The position numbers were made by a program, and so were the translations under genes. The notes under the pieces were generated by a model. That model searched no databases and had not been told where the DNA came from. It worked only from the letters and a program-made list of their open reading frames with translations. Below are positions 36,700 to 48,189 of a stretch of DNA of 64,000 nucleotides, in pieces. The first letter of the stretch is position 1. Each line of letters begins with the position of its first letter. Location of the stretch: assembly GCF_914767665.1 (NCBI RefSeq), contig NC_059501.1, forward strand, positions 39,284,501 to 39,348,500, read 5' to 3'. This DNA is from Harmonia axyridis (taxonomy: Eukaryota > Arthropoda > Insecta > Coleoptera > Coccinellidae).

Positions 36700-37570
36700 T
36701 AATAGTCTTCATCTGACTCTCCTGACTCTCGTAGGTACCACCCTAATGATTATTCCATATGATAGAATCAATTCTACCAAAGCTTTATAAGCCATTTTCA
36801 AAGCTCCTATTGGAAGGAATTTTCGCAGCTCATTAAAAGTATATTAATATTGAAGTTTTCTAAGTCGGTTTATCAACTTGTGTGAATGGTTGTCCCACTT
36901 TAGAACGCTGTTTATAATTACATCCAGATATTTTATATTATCAGTCTTTGTTATTTCTCTCTTAAAAACACATTTTTGTATTGGGCATTTTGAATGGTAT
37001 TTGATGGTTGAAAAACTTGGTTGGGTTACAATAGAATTCGAAAATTGACAAAATTTGTTTGTTTGGAAATTCAAGCTTAATTAATTCATATTCAGCCAGC
37101 ATTTGATTCGATATAAGCCCACTTCTGATGTAGTCATCGTAATTTCCCAGGTATTCTCGGCAAAAAGTAGTACAGTATCATCGGCGTAAGAGATTATATC
37201 TCCTTTCATATCAATTTTTAACATATCATTTATGTAAAGTAGAAACATTTGTGGTCCAAGGATTGTTCCTTGTGGTGTACCATATATCTGTCTCTGGGGC
37301 TCGCTGATGTGGTGATTGACCTTCACAAATGAAATACGTTCTATCAAGTCATCCTTGAATAGTTCTTGCACTACACCAAGTATCCCATAAGACTCTATAG
37401 CTCTTTATGAGTAATTCGCGGCTCTCGAACGCCTTCGCCAAATCAATAAAAATTCCCAACACTTTTTTGTTCATGTACTCTATGTGTCGAGGGAAATAAG
37501 GCATCCTCGGGAAAGGTTTTCTATAAACCCGAACTGCTGATCCGACAATTTGCTATTAATTGAAAGGTAT
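36700..37570 (-). pseudogene. Non-LTR reverse transcriptase, C-terminal half (split by an LTR)
   Basis: On the minus strand, from 37570 down, are NSKLSDQQFGF, then (shifted) KKVLGIFIDLAKAFESRELL with the first catalytic Asp of RT. Next (37371-37081) come GTPQGTILGPQMFLLYINDM and IISYADDTVLLFA, the YADD active site. Below that (37074-36844) are DNIKYLDVI, LKWDNHSHKLINRLRKL and, near 36760-36840, LRKFLPIGALKMAYKALVE. The order is that of a Jockey-type RT from motif 2a to the thumb. Several frameshifts separate the blocks, so it is inactive. The N-terminal part of the same RT continues at 38170-38440, beyond an inserted LTR. It lies antisense in the Sidestep-like intron. Confidence 0.8.
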
Positions 37571-38044
37571 TGTTATGTATTTTTTCATCAAAAATTGGAG
37601 TCAATAATAATATATAGTACAGATAACATCATATGAATCAAGTAATCAAATATTAAATCAGAAAATATAGAAATAGAAAAGGTAAAATAATTGAACATTG
37701 AAAGTTATCAGATTGAAGATTAAGGTTAGTTCCATAAACATACAGAAATATATACCACAGAAAAGGATTGGATGATAAAAAATTTGCAGTTTGTTTTGAA
37801 GATTGAAGATTTTTAGATGAGTAATTTCAGATTCAATTATGTATTGGAATCAATAGTTTTATATCTAATTTTTCATTATTAATTAAATTTTTTCTAATTT
37901 CTTAAATTCAGTTTCTGAACTCTGAGAAAAGTCATTATAAAATTGAAAACTCAAAATCATTATATCCGTTTTTGGATCGAATTATCCAATTTCAAATTAA
38001 ATATTCTATTTTGAAAATTAAAACAATATATACGATCCATTACA
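37571..38044 (+). repeat. Long terminal repeat of a truncated LTR retrotransposon
   Basis: 474 bp starting TGTTATGTATT and ending ATCCATTACA, so the termini are TG...CA with a short imperfect inverted repeat (TGTTATG / CATTACA). It is followed two bases later by a tRNA primer-binding site, which fixes the right border and orientation. It interrupts an RT pseudogene on the other strand, so it is younger than that copy. No second LTR and no gag-pol sequence follow; only about 100 bp of leader is left. Confidence 0.75.
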
Positions 38045-38046
38045 AT

Positions 38047-38064
38047 TGGCGCCCAACGTGGGGC
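38047..38064 (+). other. tRNA-Lys primer-binding site
   Basis: TGGCGCCCAACGTGGGGC is complementary to the 3' end, including CCA, of tRNA-Lys of the CUU type (GCCCCACGTTGGGCG-CCA). It lies 2 nt after the TACA end of the LTR, the usual arrangement for priming minus-strand DNA synthesis of an LTR retrotransposon. Confidence 0.85.
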
Positions 38065-38169
38065 GAATTATCAATTTATTTCAGTATCTCAATTTTACAT
38101 TTAAAATATTTTTAAATCCTTCTCCTACTACCATAAATCAACTACTAATTCCAACAGTCATACATTTCT

Positions 38170-38440
38170 CAAAAATTTTAGCTATGACAGAAGTTACGTA
38201 TATTGGTCCAAAGTTCTTAGGGTCATCTTCCTCTCCATCCTTGAGAATTGGGGTAATGATTGCTTACTTCAACTTATTTAGGAACTGACCAGTTGTAAGG
38301 ACTAAGTAAATCAAGAGAGCTAGAATTTAGACAATATTTGGTGCAATTTCTTCAACTGTTTTTATGCTTATCATGTCAGTCCAACTGGATGATTAATATT
38401 TCAACCCTTTTACGACATCGAACACTTCAAAGGTGTTGAC
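38170..38440 (-). pseudogene. Non-LTR reverse transcriptase, N-terminal part
   Basis: The minus strand gives DMISIKTVEEIAPNIV, then TTGQFLNKLK, then AIITPILKDGEEDDPKNFGP and VTSVIAKIFEKCM. This is the block preceding RT motif A ('PxxLKxAxVxPIxKKGDxxDPxNYRPIS...sKixEkxi'). It joins logically to KLSDQQFGF at 37540, the two parts being separated by the inserted LTR and a little extra sequence. Stops and shifts are present. Confidence 0.75.
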
Positions 38441-39690
38441 TCTATGACTCTAAATGGCCCCTATAGCCATTGGCGTGAATATAAAAGGCAATTGAAGACA
38501 AAATACTCCCGAAAATTACGCTATTAAGGCATTGTGGGAACTCAATAAGAAAAAAAAAGAAAATATTGGAAACAGCCTGAGTACAATATTCTCAAAAATT
38601 CAAACGCTTATAATTCCAACTCGTTTAGAAGCTGCATCTCCGAAGTGATTCTAAATTAAAAAACATTACCCTTGACAGATCTACCTATTTCAACTAGATC
38701 TATCACGTCATAAAGTTATAACCTGGACTTTTGAATTATATACGAGTTGACCTATTTTGAGAGGTCCACTGAAATATTATAACTCCTTAGGAAGAGCCTT
38801 GATTTCAAGGATTTCTCAAGATCAAGTAGATTTTTTAAAAAATGGAGTTGAGGATATGAAGTGCTTTAAACTCAGAATGGTTATAATAAAAATCTTCTAC
38901 ACACAACCTTTCGAGCATATTCGAACAAGTATCTACGGATAGACAAAATATAAATCAAAAATAAATTTCTAATTAAAAATGCAAACCAATAAAATTTAAA
39001 GCACATTCAGCTAATTGAATATCCAAAAGTTTCCCCATAATTAGTAATGCTCAGTTGGTCCCTTGTCCAAAGCTTCATTCTATTGATAAAAGCATCAATA
39101 ACGAGAGTTTGAGGAGGAATGAATGAATAAGAACAAATATATGATAATTAAGCTAGACTTCGCCCCTATATTATGTATAATTTTTTTTGCAATAAAGGCA
39201 CTATTATTATTATTATATATCTACCAATGCATATGTTTGCACAATTCGCCATGCGCTGAATTTTATTATCGCAGTGTGTGGTTGTTGGAAAAAAAAACAG
39301 GAACCGAACTAGTTTCATTTTTGAATATGTTCATACGGAATGTAAAAACAAATTATTCTTTGAGAAATAACTTCGTATTACCTTATCGTGAAACACTTCA
39401 TATATCAAAATTAATTCATTTTATGGAAAAAAGGTTTTCATTCTTTGAAGAAGAATGATATTCCGCAAGGAAACATGTAAATTCCCTATTGAAAAGGATC
39501 GACTTGGTATTGAAATGACCTTAAAATCAAATTCCAAGGTCACATTCAATGTCTGCATTCGATGTCCCTCTGAAGACTAAGAAACTTTCATTTGAAAACT
39601 CCAAACTCTTCCCAAGGAGTTATTTCAGAGGATTTTTCTAAATGGATCACATTGTATACAGATATATTCTAATTAGCGTTTTTTCTCCAG
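38441..39690 (+). other. Intron of the Sidestep-like gene, last part
   Basis: AT-rich. The frame 39123-39458 is a low-complexity chance frame. The end (TTTTTTCTCCAG at 39690) is a good splice acceptor. Confidence 0.65.
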
Positions 39691-39993
39691 GACGCCCATC
39701 TCAACTGCAGAATTGCACAATATCCAATCAAACTTTCGAGTCGCTCCAAGTGTTCTGTGTTGAGGGATTCGACGGGGGACTACCCCAAAGCTACTTGATG
39801 GAAGTATTCGAACTGCCGTCTCTGAGGCCGAGAGTCAATCTCACCACTTACAGAACTCCCCCCACATTTGCTGTCGACGGTCTCGACCCAGGCATCAACT
39901 ACAAAATTGTTTTGTACGCTGTCAACGCCAAAGGTCGAAGTGAGCCTACTGTGATTGAGTCTGTCACCTTCAAAGGAGTCGCGAAACTACAGG
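39691..39993 (+). CDS. Sidestep-like cell-surface protein, fibronectin III exon
   Basis: Internal exon of 303 nt, phase 1 at both ends (acceptor CTCCAG, donor GTGAGT from 39994). With the split codon it encodes GRPSQLQNCTISNQTFESLQ to the end FKGVAKLQ. The fold is a fibronectin type III domain: SLQVFCVEGFDGGLPQSY in the first half, and GLDPGINYKIVLYAVNAKGR with SEP in the second. Two cysteines and the 'FDGGLPQ' motif are hallmarks of the membrane-proximal domain of Sidestep-family proteins. Three N-glycosylation motifs (NCT, NQT, NLT) agree with an extracellular domain. The transmembrane and cytoplasmic exons must lie further right; I did not find them before 64000. Confidence 0.88.
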
Positions 39994-40129
39994 GTGAGTG
40001 AGTTTGAAATTTGACGAATTAAAAATGAATTAGTGATGATCGAAATATTCGAACGATTTGGTCCAGGAGCTGGAGACAAAAGTCAATAAGAGCTTTCTAA
40101 TTGCTGAAAATTTAAAATAATATAGTATT
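39994..40129 (+). other. Intron start after the FN3 exon
   Basis: Begins with a consensus donor (GTGAGTGAG). It leads into the dispersed repeat at 40130. Confidence 0.7.
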
Positions 40130-40410
40130 TAGGGTGTATTGAGTATCCCAAATTCGTTGTCTAGTGAGAGTATCTAAGAATCCCTTTGAGCTAGAAAGAA
40201 ATAAATGGCACATTATCAGGCTCGATTTTTGAAAGAATTCTTGTGGTGTAAGCCGAATCCACATAAATTCAATTGTTTCCATGCTATAAGAGAAAATTGG
40301 AAAATGGCTTGAAATGAAAAGTTCTCATAATTTCTTTATCATTGGTGCTATAAACATGAAACAAAAACATGCTACATACACTTTTTTCCGTAGAATCCAT
40401 TAGTGTAGAA
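40130..40410. repeat. Dispersed repeat, second copy of 12775-13030
   Basis: Starts TTTAGGGTGTATTGAG and ends with CACTTTTTTCCGTAGAATCC. The word CACTTTTTT-CGTAGAATCCA is shared with the arm of the fold-back element at 56453-58028 (about 56694), so these families are probably related. It directly joins the end of a Tc1 N-terminal fragment. Confidence 0.55.
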
Positions 40411-40766
40411 AATTTCCTTCATTGCGATCAGTTTTCACCGTTCGGACAGTTACAGGATGTCCTTGTTCTCCTAACCACTCATCAGCCAAAGATCGAGTTG
40501 TCGCAAATCGGTCTTTAATGGCCATATGTCTTAAACGTCGATCTTGAACTTTATTTGTACCCCTTCGACGTCCGGTGTCTACTCTTCTTCGATTTTGGGT
40601 ATTATCAAACCATGCTTGACAATATCTTATAACAGAAGTTGGATTTCTGTTCGTACGGTTACCGATTTCTCGAAATGACAATCCCGCCTCCCGTAGAGCA
40701 ATAATTCAACCTTTTTCAAATTCACTTAGATAGCGATAAATTCCGCGTACACGTGCTCTAGACATT
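40411..40766 (-). pseudogene. Tc1-like transposase, N-terminal DNA-binding region only
   Basis: From the ATG at 40766 the minus strand reads MSRARVRGIYRYLSEFEKG, stop, IIALREAGLSFREIGNRTNR, VIRYCQAWFDNTQ, RRVDTGRRRGTNKVQDRRLR and FATTRSLADEWLGEQGHPVT. These are the two helix-turn-helix (paired-like) units and the GRRR AT-hook-like motif between them, as in Tc1 transposases. The sequence breaks off after VRTV and continues into the repeat 40130-40410, so no catalytic domain is left. One TAA/TGA-type stop lies near residue 20. Confidence 0.8.
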
Positions 40767-43700
40767 TCAAAAACAACTAAACATCGACTTTGGATCTCCT
40801 CGAACAGCTGGTTTGTTGTAAAATTAAAAAAACGTATTCTATGTTAGATCATTCTGAATTTTATCCTAGAAAACTCTTACCCATTTTCTTCCTCAATTCC
40901 AAGCAAACTGGCAACTGGCGAATTCAGATATAAAAAAGACATTTACGAAGTTCAATATAACAGCTACGAATTATTTTTTTACAGCAGTGCTTCTTGAAAT
41001 TAGTTCAATAAAATCTCCTAGTCTTCATTAATTACCTCAATCATCTATTAATTCATTAACTCAACTCTCGTTTTCAGTAGTGATGGAGAGGAAGTATTAT
41101 GCAACACTCCTTGAATAGTGTTTTTATTTCTGCTCGTTCGTTACTAATTGCAATTCTATCATGCATATTTTTACTGATAAAATTTCGTCGGCGTCAAGGA
41201 CAAAGTCATATAGTTGGCAAAATTTAATATCGTTATTCTGTGTTTTCCCTATATCCTCCGGCGAATACGTCACTTTTGATGAATGAATCTGCACCCTCAC
41301 GCACTTCCTCGACAGTATTTTTGACGGATTTCGTCTGAAGGAAACCATCTCACATTATTATCTTGGGAGAGACTCAGAAATAAATCGAGACAGAGAGGGT
41401 GGAGGGTGAACTAATTGCAAATTCTAGTGAGTTTGTCGACAGGTGGGGTGTCACAGATTCTGATTCGGGGTTAGCCAGGCGTGATCGTGGGCCATATATT
41501 AAATAATAGATTACCGATTGAATCGCTTGAATTTGATCAATGGATCAATAGTTGAGATGGAAGGGGTAAAAATTAGATGAATTGTTCAAAATATCATTCA
41601 TTTATCAATAAATTTCATAAAATAAATATTATATACAGTTTTGGGGCAAAGATACGTCCCGATAGAATAGATATCGAATATAAGGAACATAAATGAAAAC
41701 CCATCAGTTAATTCAAGGTAGTATGATGCTATTTGAGGAGGTAGGGATGCACTCTCCTCTTCTTTCTTATTGAACTTTCACTGTCTATAGGAAAACGCTC
41801 TCCGTTTGACTTTTGATATTCTTTATACATTTCATTCTATAATAACACATTTATTACATACTGAGTTACTGACCCATCAGCACTGTATATCTCGCTTACC
41901 TATCGCACATTGCAGCTATCTCAGAGGAAAGTAAACAAAGAAAAAACAATATTATAACTTTCAATTTGCATTTTGCCATTTCCAATGAAACTTATAATTT
42001 CCACTTGGATAATATAATATAATTCAATATGAAATGCTGAGTGTTGCAAAATGGCGAATGCGCTCGAATAAATTTTTTACAATTCATTCTGGCTTACACT
42101 ATGATAGAAACTTTAGCTTGGATTCACCAAATAACTTCCCAAATTAGGCGATAGGATGAATTGAGTGTTGTAATGCATAAAGATTAGACATACATATATT
42201 TTATATTCATACATAATAAAGTATACCGGGAGGACCACAACAGACGCGGACCTCATTTTAAAAGTCTGAATGAAGATATTTCAAAAATCTTTTTTTGCAA
42301 TGTGTATAGTCAGGAGCAAAATTTAAAATTATGTTCATATGAACAGAGGGTTCAAAAACATAGATATAGAACAAAGTTACACTTTTCTCAATGTAACACC
42401 CCCTATATTAATTAAAAAATGGAATGGCAAGGTCAAATAATGATAAGTTTCTCTAGAAGTACTATTTTCGAGAAAATGACGAAAAAATTGAACATATGGA
42501 GTTATTAATTGGTTATTAAAGAAGAAACCGACTCCGCCGTATATAATGGTATAAATAATGGCCAAACACTTTCTTATTTTGAATTAAATCCACTAAAAAA
42601 CGCATTAGGTGTAGAAATAACAAATAATATTAACTTTGAAATAAATTTTTACGATCGATAAGATATAGAAATACTGGATGTTTCATTTGAAATAACGAAA
42701 TTTTTGACCATAATTTGAAGTTAATGTTTGAATATTAATTATGATCACTCTGTATAACCCAGAATTGATTAAGACAAGGTTTTTACAAAAATTAAGATAT
42801 GGTTCACATAACAACTGAACGAAGTGACAAGTTATTTGACAATTCTGGCACCAGCCTACTATTTGAACAAAAAAATGAAAAGGAAGTTCAAATTTGCGTA
42901 GCGAGACTCGATATTTTTGTAGAGTGTGATACATTGTTGAATTTTTAATTTTTTTCTTCGTCAGCTTATAAGGAGAACCAATATGGTGTCCATAAGAAAA
43001 AAATTAACTATCGCGTCTCTAAAACAATGAAGAACAAAAAAAATATGACGACACCATTAGAATCTCTTTATTGGTTAATGGTTACAAACCGAATTTCGTG
43101 AAGTTATCTCCAGAAACAAATGAGTTATACAGAAAAAAAAAGAAAATCTCGATTTTTAGTTTTTTCAAGATGTCTCGGAAACCATTTGGAGATATTTTAG
43201 ATATGTTCACACCCACACACTAATCCCTAGATAACGCAACTTTTCTGTAATTCAAGCCACCCTGTATTTCTAACGGTTTTCGATATCCCTGTATAATATA
43301 GTTACTTGACGTTTTCATTTATTATTAGTTCATCAATGAAAAAAAATACTCATAATTCGATTTGTATTATCAAGAGTTTTCAATATATTATCCTTTAGAA
43401 TGAGACATTTATTTGTAACATCATTGAATACAATATTCAAAAGTCCTCATTATAATACCCCTAAATCCGACTCCACAAAATAAATATTCACCATAATATT
43501 TAACTGGTATAATTTGACGTTATTGAATGGAATAAACACTTATTATTTTCGGTATATCTGATAAATTAATGTTCTCTACTAGTGGCATTGCCGCCCTAAG
43601 TGTATATTTCGATCAGAATAATGAAGGCAATTTAGTAATTAGATCGAGAGTAAATTAGACCGTTGGTCAACTTCGGTTGTACTGGTTTTGTCTTTGTGTC

Positions 43701-44173
43701 GATCCAATTACAATATTATTCAATCATTACTGCATCCGTTACGTGAAGCCAAAGTACATTTCATATGAATGTTCCAGATTTGGCGCAACTTGATCCGCTT
43801 CATCACAATTTCATCTTATATCCCACTCAATTTGATAAATAAAACTCAAAGTAGGAGAGGGCCATTACTTATGTTACTTTAGTTACTTTAATTACGTATC
43901 AATGATATCGACACAAATTTTTTATTTCATTTTTTCATGTTGAGAAGTTTCAAAGGCGTTTTCTTCGTTTTTAGCCTTAAAATTTCATGAATGAACAGTA
44001 GCATGCTATATTTAAAATTGAATATAGGCAAATGAACAAGAAAGTTGGTGAAAATCTGGGCGTAGGCCAATGCATATCTTCGTGCATGTGTAAACGATAC
44101 AGTAAACTGTCATCTAATTTCTATTCCTGATTTCCTCGAATGAATGTAATTAATAATCGCAGCGAAATTTATA
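40767..44173 (+). other. Probable intron, AT-rich
   Basis: No exon was recognised. Short CACCCC-TATA / CACCCTGTAT words at about 42399 and 43257 look like ends of decayed fold-back elements, but their arms could not be traced. Open frames at 41124-41348, 42377-42565 and 42683-42934 (-) are unsupported. Confidence 0.35.
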
Positions 44174-44480
44174 CAGGGTGTCCTGGGAAGAATGCCATAA
44201 ACGGATACCATGAATTAAGGACATCATAGAGGACTCGTATCAAGAGGTTTCAATCGTCTGAGTACCTTCGTTTGGGATATACAGGGTGTTGTTCATCTTA
44301 TGGGTGAAATTTCACAGATCAATAACTATTTAACTAATCGACAGAATAATTTCAAATTTTGAAATTTTGTCACCCTTTACTAGCGCCTTCCTTCAATATT
44401 TCTGAAATCAATTAAATCAGATCCGGACTAGGAAAATTTCAGACTTTTTCACTATTTTCTTGAATATTGGATCACCCTGT
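44174..44480. mobile_element. Partial arm of the 45575-47723 fold-back family
   Basis: Begins CAGGGTGTCCTGGGAAGAATG after a TA and follows the same order as the left arm at 45575 (AACGGATACCATGA, TTCGTTTGGGATATACAGGG, TTTCAAATTTTGAA, CAGATCCGGACTAGGAAAAT). It ends in CACCCTGTACC near 44480. Only one arm is present in this copy. Confidence 0.7.
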
Positions 44481-44740
44481 ACCCTGTACCAGGTTTTGGA
44501 TTACCAAAAAATTTTGAAAAGATTGTATCCTTGAAATAACACCCTGTATATAGAATTGTGAAAATACGTTTTTAGATTTGAACAGAACACAAAAAACTAA
44601 ACGCAGCAGCAAAATTAAAATTTCTGCACAGTATATTTTGCTGCACCAATTTTCAATTCGAATGTGAAGTTTTCGAGAAATTGGATTACAATCGTTTCAC
44701 AATTTTTTGGTAATCGAAAACCTGGATTTTCTCTGTTATC
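44481..44740. repeat. Small inverted repeat pair
   Basis: AGGTTTTGGATTACCAAAAAATT at about 44491 pairs with AATTTTTTGGTAATCGAAAACCT at about 44701, and the flanking words GAAAAGATTGTAT and GATTACAATCGTTTC are also partly complementary. Probably a further short fold-back element, about 0.25 kb. Confidence 0.45.
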
Positions 44741-45574
44741 ATTAAGTAATTCATTTAAGCTTCAAATGAGAAAGATGTGTGGTACATATAAAGAAAATAT
44801 ACTGGGTGGTTTGCTTGTTATGACCTCGAAAAGAAATGAACAAAATTCATGAATCACCCTGTAACTCGGTAACCAAGGCAGTCAGACCCAATAAATGGGG
44901 TATATCTAGAACCACCTCGGTGTCCTCTATACACTGTTCAAGTTTTTTCGTTTGCCAATAAAACATCCTGTATAATTTAAATCTTTTCGGCCTCCTAGAT
45001 TATGAAGCCATAGCTTTAACTCAATCTTTTTTGCTCGTTCCCTGAGATATATACTCTTCTTTGGTCTCCGAAGTCGCAATACATACAGAATAAATAAGTA
45101 TCGAAAGCTCTTTATGTCAAGTGCTCTTCTCGAATTTGTTACTGAATTTATGGATTTTACGCATTCCAAAAATAGTAAATCAGGTATATCAAATGAATTT
45201 TTCAGTTTAGATTAGAGGAGATCAATTTCAACTTCTGCTCTTGTCGTAGTAATATTCTCAGTATGATGTATACGCCGAATAACTCCCTGTGGAGCTAAAT
45301 CCATTTTTCTTCAATTTCGCATTTATGAGATATTTTGGCGCATTCTCCTCAGAGGCTACTGATTCGCCATTGTCGATTTACCATTCAATACGAGCTAGCG
45401 ATATATCTCAATAGAAAATTCGACCTGAGGGAACATCGTAAAGTTTTCTATGCTTCTGATTTGTGGGTTTTCTCGAACCTGGACCCATCGATATTTTACT
45501 TCTTAATTGGCTACGTTATATGGCCAGGAAACAGCCTAACCTCAGGTTAGCACTCATCCTTTTATATTATAATA
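44741..45574. other. AT-rich stretch with element-end words
   Basis: GAATCACCCTGTAACTCGG (about 44850) and CTCGGTGTCCTCTATACAC (about 44916) resemble inverted words at 47712-47800, so fragments of the same repeat flank the large fold-back element on both sides. No coding sequence was recognised. Confidence 0.35.
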
Positions 45575-47723
45575 CAGGGTGTCCCGGGAAGAATGCGAAA
45601 AACGGATACCATGATTGAAGGTCATTATGGAGGACTAGTATCAAAAGGTTTCAATCACCTGAGTGCCTTCGTTTGGAATATACAGGGTGATGTTCATCTT
45701 ATGAGTGAAATTTCACAATTCAATAACTCTTTAACTAATCGACCGAATAATTTCAAATTTTGAAGTTTTGTCACCCTTTACTATCCCCTTCCTTCAATAC
45801 TTCTGAAATCAAGAGTATCAGATCCGGACTAGGAAAATTTCAGATCTTTCCTATTTTCGTGAATATTGGATAACCCTGTACGTGAACATAATGATTTTTG
45901 TTTGTTTTTGCATACACAAGGAATTGATTCACAATAAAAATTCTAAATCTCAGCTTGGCACGGTCATATAGGGTGAGCAATAAACATTCCCTTAAGAGTA
46001 TTTTTTTTTAGTTCAATAACTCTTTAACTAATCCACCGAATAACTTCAAATTGTCAATTTTTGTTACCCTTCACTATCCCCTTCCTTCAATATTTCTGAA
46101 AACAAGTAAATCAGATCCGGACTAGGAAAATTTCATTTTCTTGAATATTGAATCACCCTGTACGTTGATATCATGATTTTTTTTCGTTTTGGTAACCACA
46201 AAGAATTAATTCATAATAAAAATTCTAAATTCTTGCTTGGCACAGTCATACAGCGTGATCAATCAACCTTTCCTTATGAAAGAAATTTCATAGTTCGAGA
46301 TATCCTGAATTTTTCGGTAGAATTATTTCGAAAACTACAGTTTTTTAACCATTTACGAATGTCATCCCTAAATTTTTCCCAAATTATTCAAGAAAACTGT
46401 TAATCCACAAACTGGATGAAGAACAGAACATAAACAGCAAATAAATTGAAAATATTTGAACTTGATAACAATGAATCATAAACAAAATAAATAAAATATT
46501 TTCAGTTCAGCAGAAATTGTTCATAATGGTGTCCCTCCATTTCAATACATTTTGGAGCACGTTGATATAGTTGTGCCACAGATTACGCTATTGTTTTCGG
46601 TTGAGATTTAATAATATCGCATAGTATATTAATAATTCTTTGTAGCAATTGCTCCCTAAAGGGATCGAGGAGGCCAAGCGATATTTCCACTTTGCCAATC
46701 CATCTGTTTTTAAAAGTCTCAATCAAATATTTGCGCACTTTTTTTTGTTAGTGCGCATTAGATCCATCATGTTGCAACCACAATGTTTTCATTGAAATGT
46801 TTTCTGACAAACAAAATTATGTTTCTAAAAAAAAAAATTTTTTTTTAATTTTCATAAATTTCTCATGTCTGCTTATTTTAAAAAATATTGGGGCAAATCA
46901 AATTGTTGTTGTAGATACCGCACCAAACATTTATCGAGAATCTAACTTGGAAATTTTTATAAATCACTGATTTTGGATTATTTTGAGTCCATACGTGAAA
47001 ATAATGGAAATTGTTGATTTCATTCCTTGTGAATGACGAACTGCAAAATTCCGCTCATAAGGAAATGTTTACTGATCATCCTATATGACGGTGCCAAGCA
47101 GGAGATTAAGAATCATGAATTAATTATTTGTGGTTACGAAAACGAAAAAAAATCATGATTTCAACCTACAAGGTGATATTCACGAAAATAGAGAAAGTCT
47201 AAAATTTTCCTAGTCCGGATCTGATTTATTCGATTTCAGAAATATTGAAGGAAGGCGATGGTAAAGGGGGCAAAACTTCAAAAATTGAAATTATTCATTG
47301 GATTTGTTGAGGAGTTATTGAACTAAAAAAAATCACTTATAAGGGAATGTTTACTGTTCACCCTGTATGACCGTGCCAAGCAGAGATTTAGAATTTTTAT
47401 TATGAATTAATTCTTTGTGATAACGAAAACGGAAAAAAATCATAATGTTCACGTACAGGGTGATCAAAGTCTGAAATTTTCCTAGTCCGGATTTACCCGA
47501 TTTCAGAAATATTGAAGGGAGTCGATAGTAAAGGGTGACAAAACTTCAAAATTTGAAATTATTCGGTCGATTAGTTAAAATGTTATTGAACTGTAAAATT
47601 TCACTCATAGGATGAACATCATCCCGTATATCCCAAACGAAGGCACTCAGGACTTGATACGAGTCCTCCATGATGACCTCATTTCATGGTATCCGTTTTT
47701 CGCATTCTTCCCAGGACACCCTG
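45575..47723. mobile_element. 2.15-kb fold-back mariner-like element with compound arms
   Basis: The outer ends CAGGGTGTCC-GGGAAGAATGCG are inverted and each is flanked by TA (45573-45574 and 47724-47725). Arms are about 720 bp on the left (to about 46295) and about 690 bp on the right (from about 47035). Each arm contains the unit TTGAATATT...CACCCTGTACGT...CTTGGCAC-GTCATA...AGTTCAATAACTC in two tandem versions, about 270-295 bp apart. The middle contains a mariner transposase remnant on the minus strand (46510-46800). The arms have diverged by many small differences, so this copy is older than 15973-19244. Confidence 0.85.
46510..46800 (-). pseudogene. Mariner-like transposase remnant inside the fold-back element
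   Basis: The minus strand (with shifts) gives TLWLQHDGSN-A, then RKYLIETFKNRWIGKVEISL and, after a break, a C-terminal QLYQRAPKCIEMEGHHYEQF. These match the second catalytic Asp block (W-QQDGAPAH), the NRWIG block and the 'CIE--GGHFEQF' end of insect mariner-related transposases. The segment that should hold the third catalytic Asp (PPRSPD) is degraded. The copy is internally deleted; the N-terminus is absent. Confidence 0.65.
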
Positions 47724-47725
47724 TA

Positions 47726-48189
47726 TACGGGGTGATTCATTGGTGAATGGGTGGAAGCTAAGGGTACATAGAGGACACTGGGGCGAGTCAGAATAACCTA
47801 TATTTAAAAGGTCAATCTCTATTCATAATCAAGATACAGAGTCTTTTATTGATTTTGTCAATTTCTTTCGAACCACCCTATATATTTTCATGATATTTGA
47901 TAAGTTTATTCTCTGCAACAACTACTTCATACAGACTTAGCAAATGAATTTTTCTTTCAGGTCCTACCTAGGAAAAATTGATAAAAAAGATTCAACCCAA
48001 AAAAAAAAAAACACTGTTCAAAAAATCAAAATCAAAAAATTTTCAATTTGATAGGATATTCGAATTAATTTTGTTTTCAGAAACTGTTTTTCGTTATATT
48101 TTTCTGCTTCAATAAACTTATTTATTTATTTATTAAAGCAAGCTTTTCCTCAAACTTCCGCATGCGATTTTAATACTCAATAAAACTAA
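47726..48189. other. AT-rich spacer
   Basis: Starts with a TACGGGGTGATTCATTGG word, another element-end-like sequence. Nothing coding was recognised until the mariner remnant that follows. Confidence 0.35.

Noticed and set aside
39123..39458. 111-codon open frame (+) just before the FN3 exon, with hydrophobic start
   Set aside because: AT-rich, biased toward Leu, Ile, Phe and Asn; it ends before the exon and has no splice signal linking it to the Sidestep-like gene.
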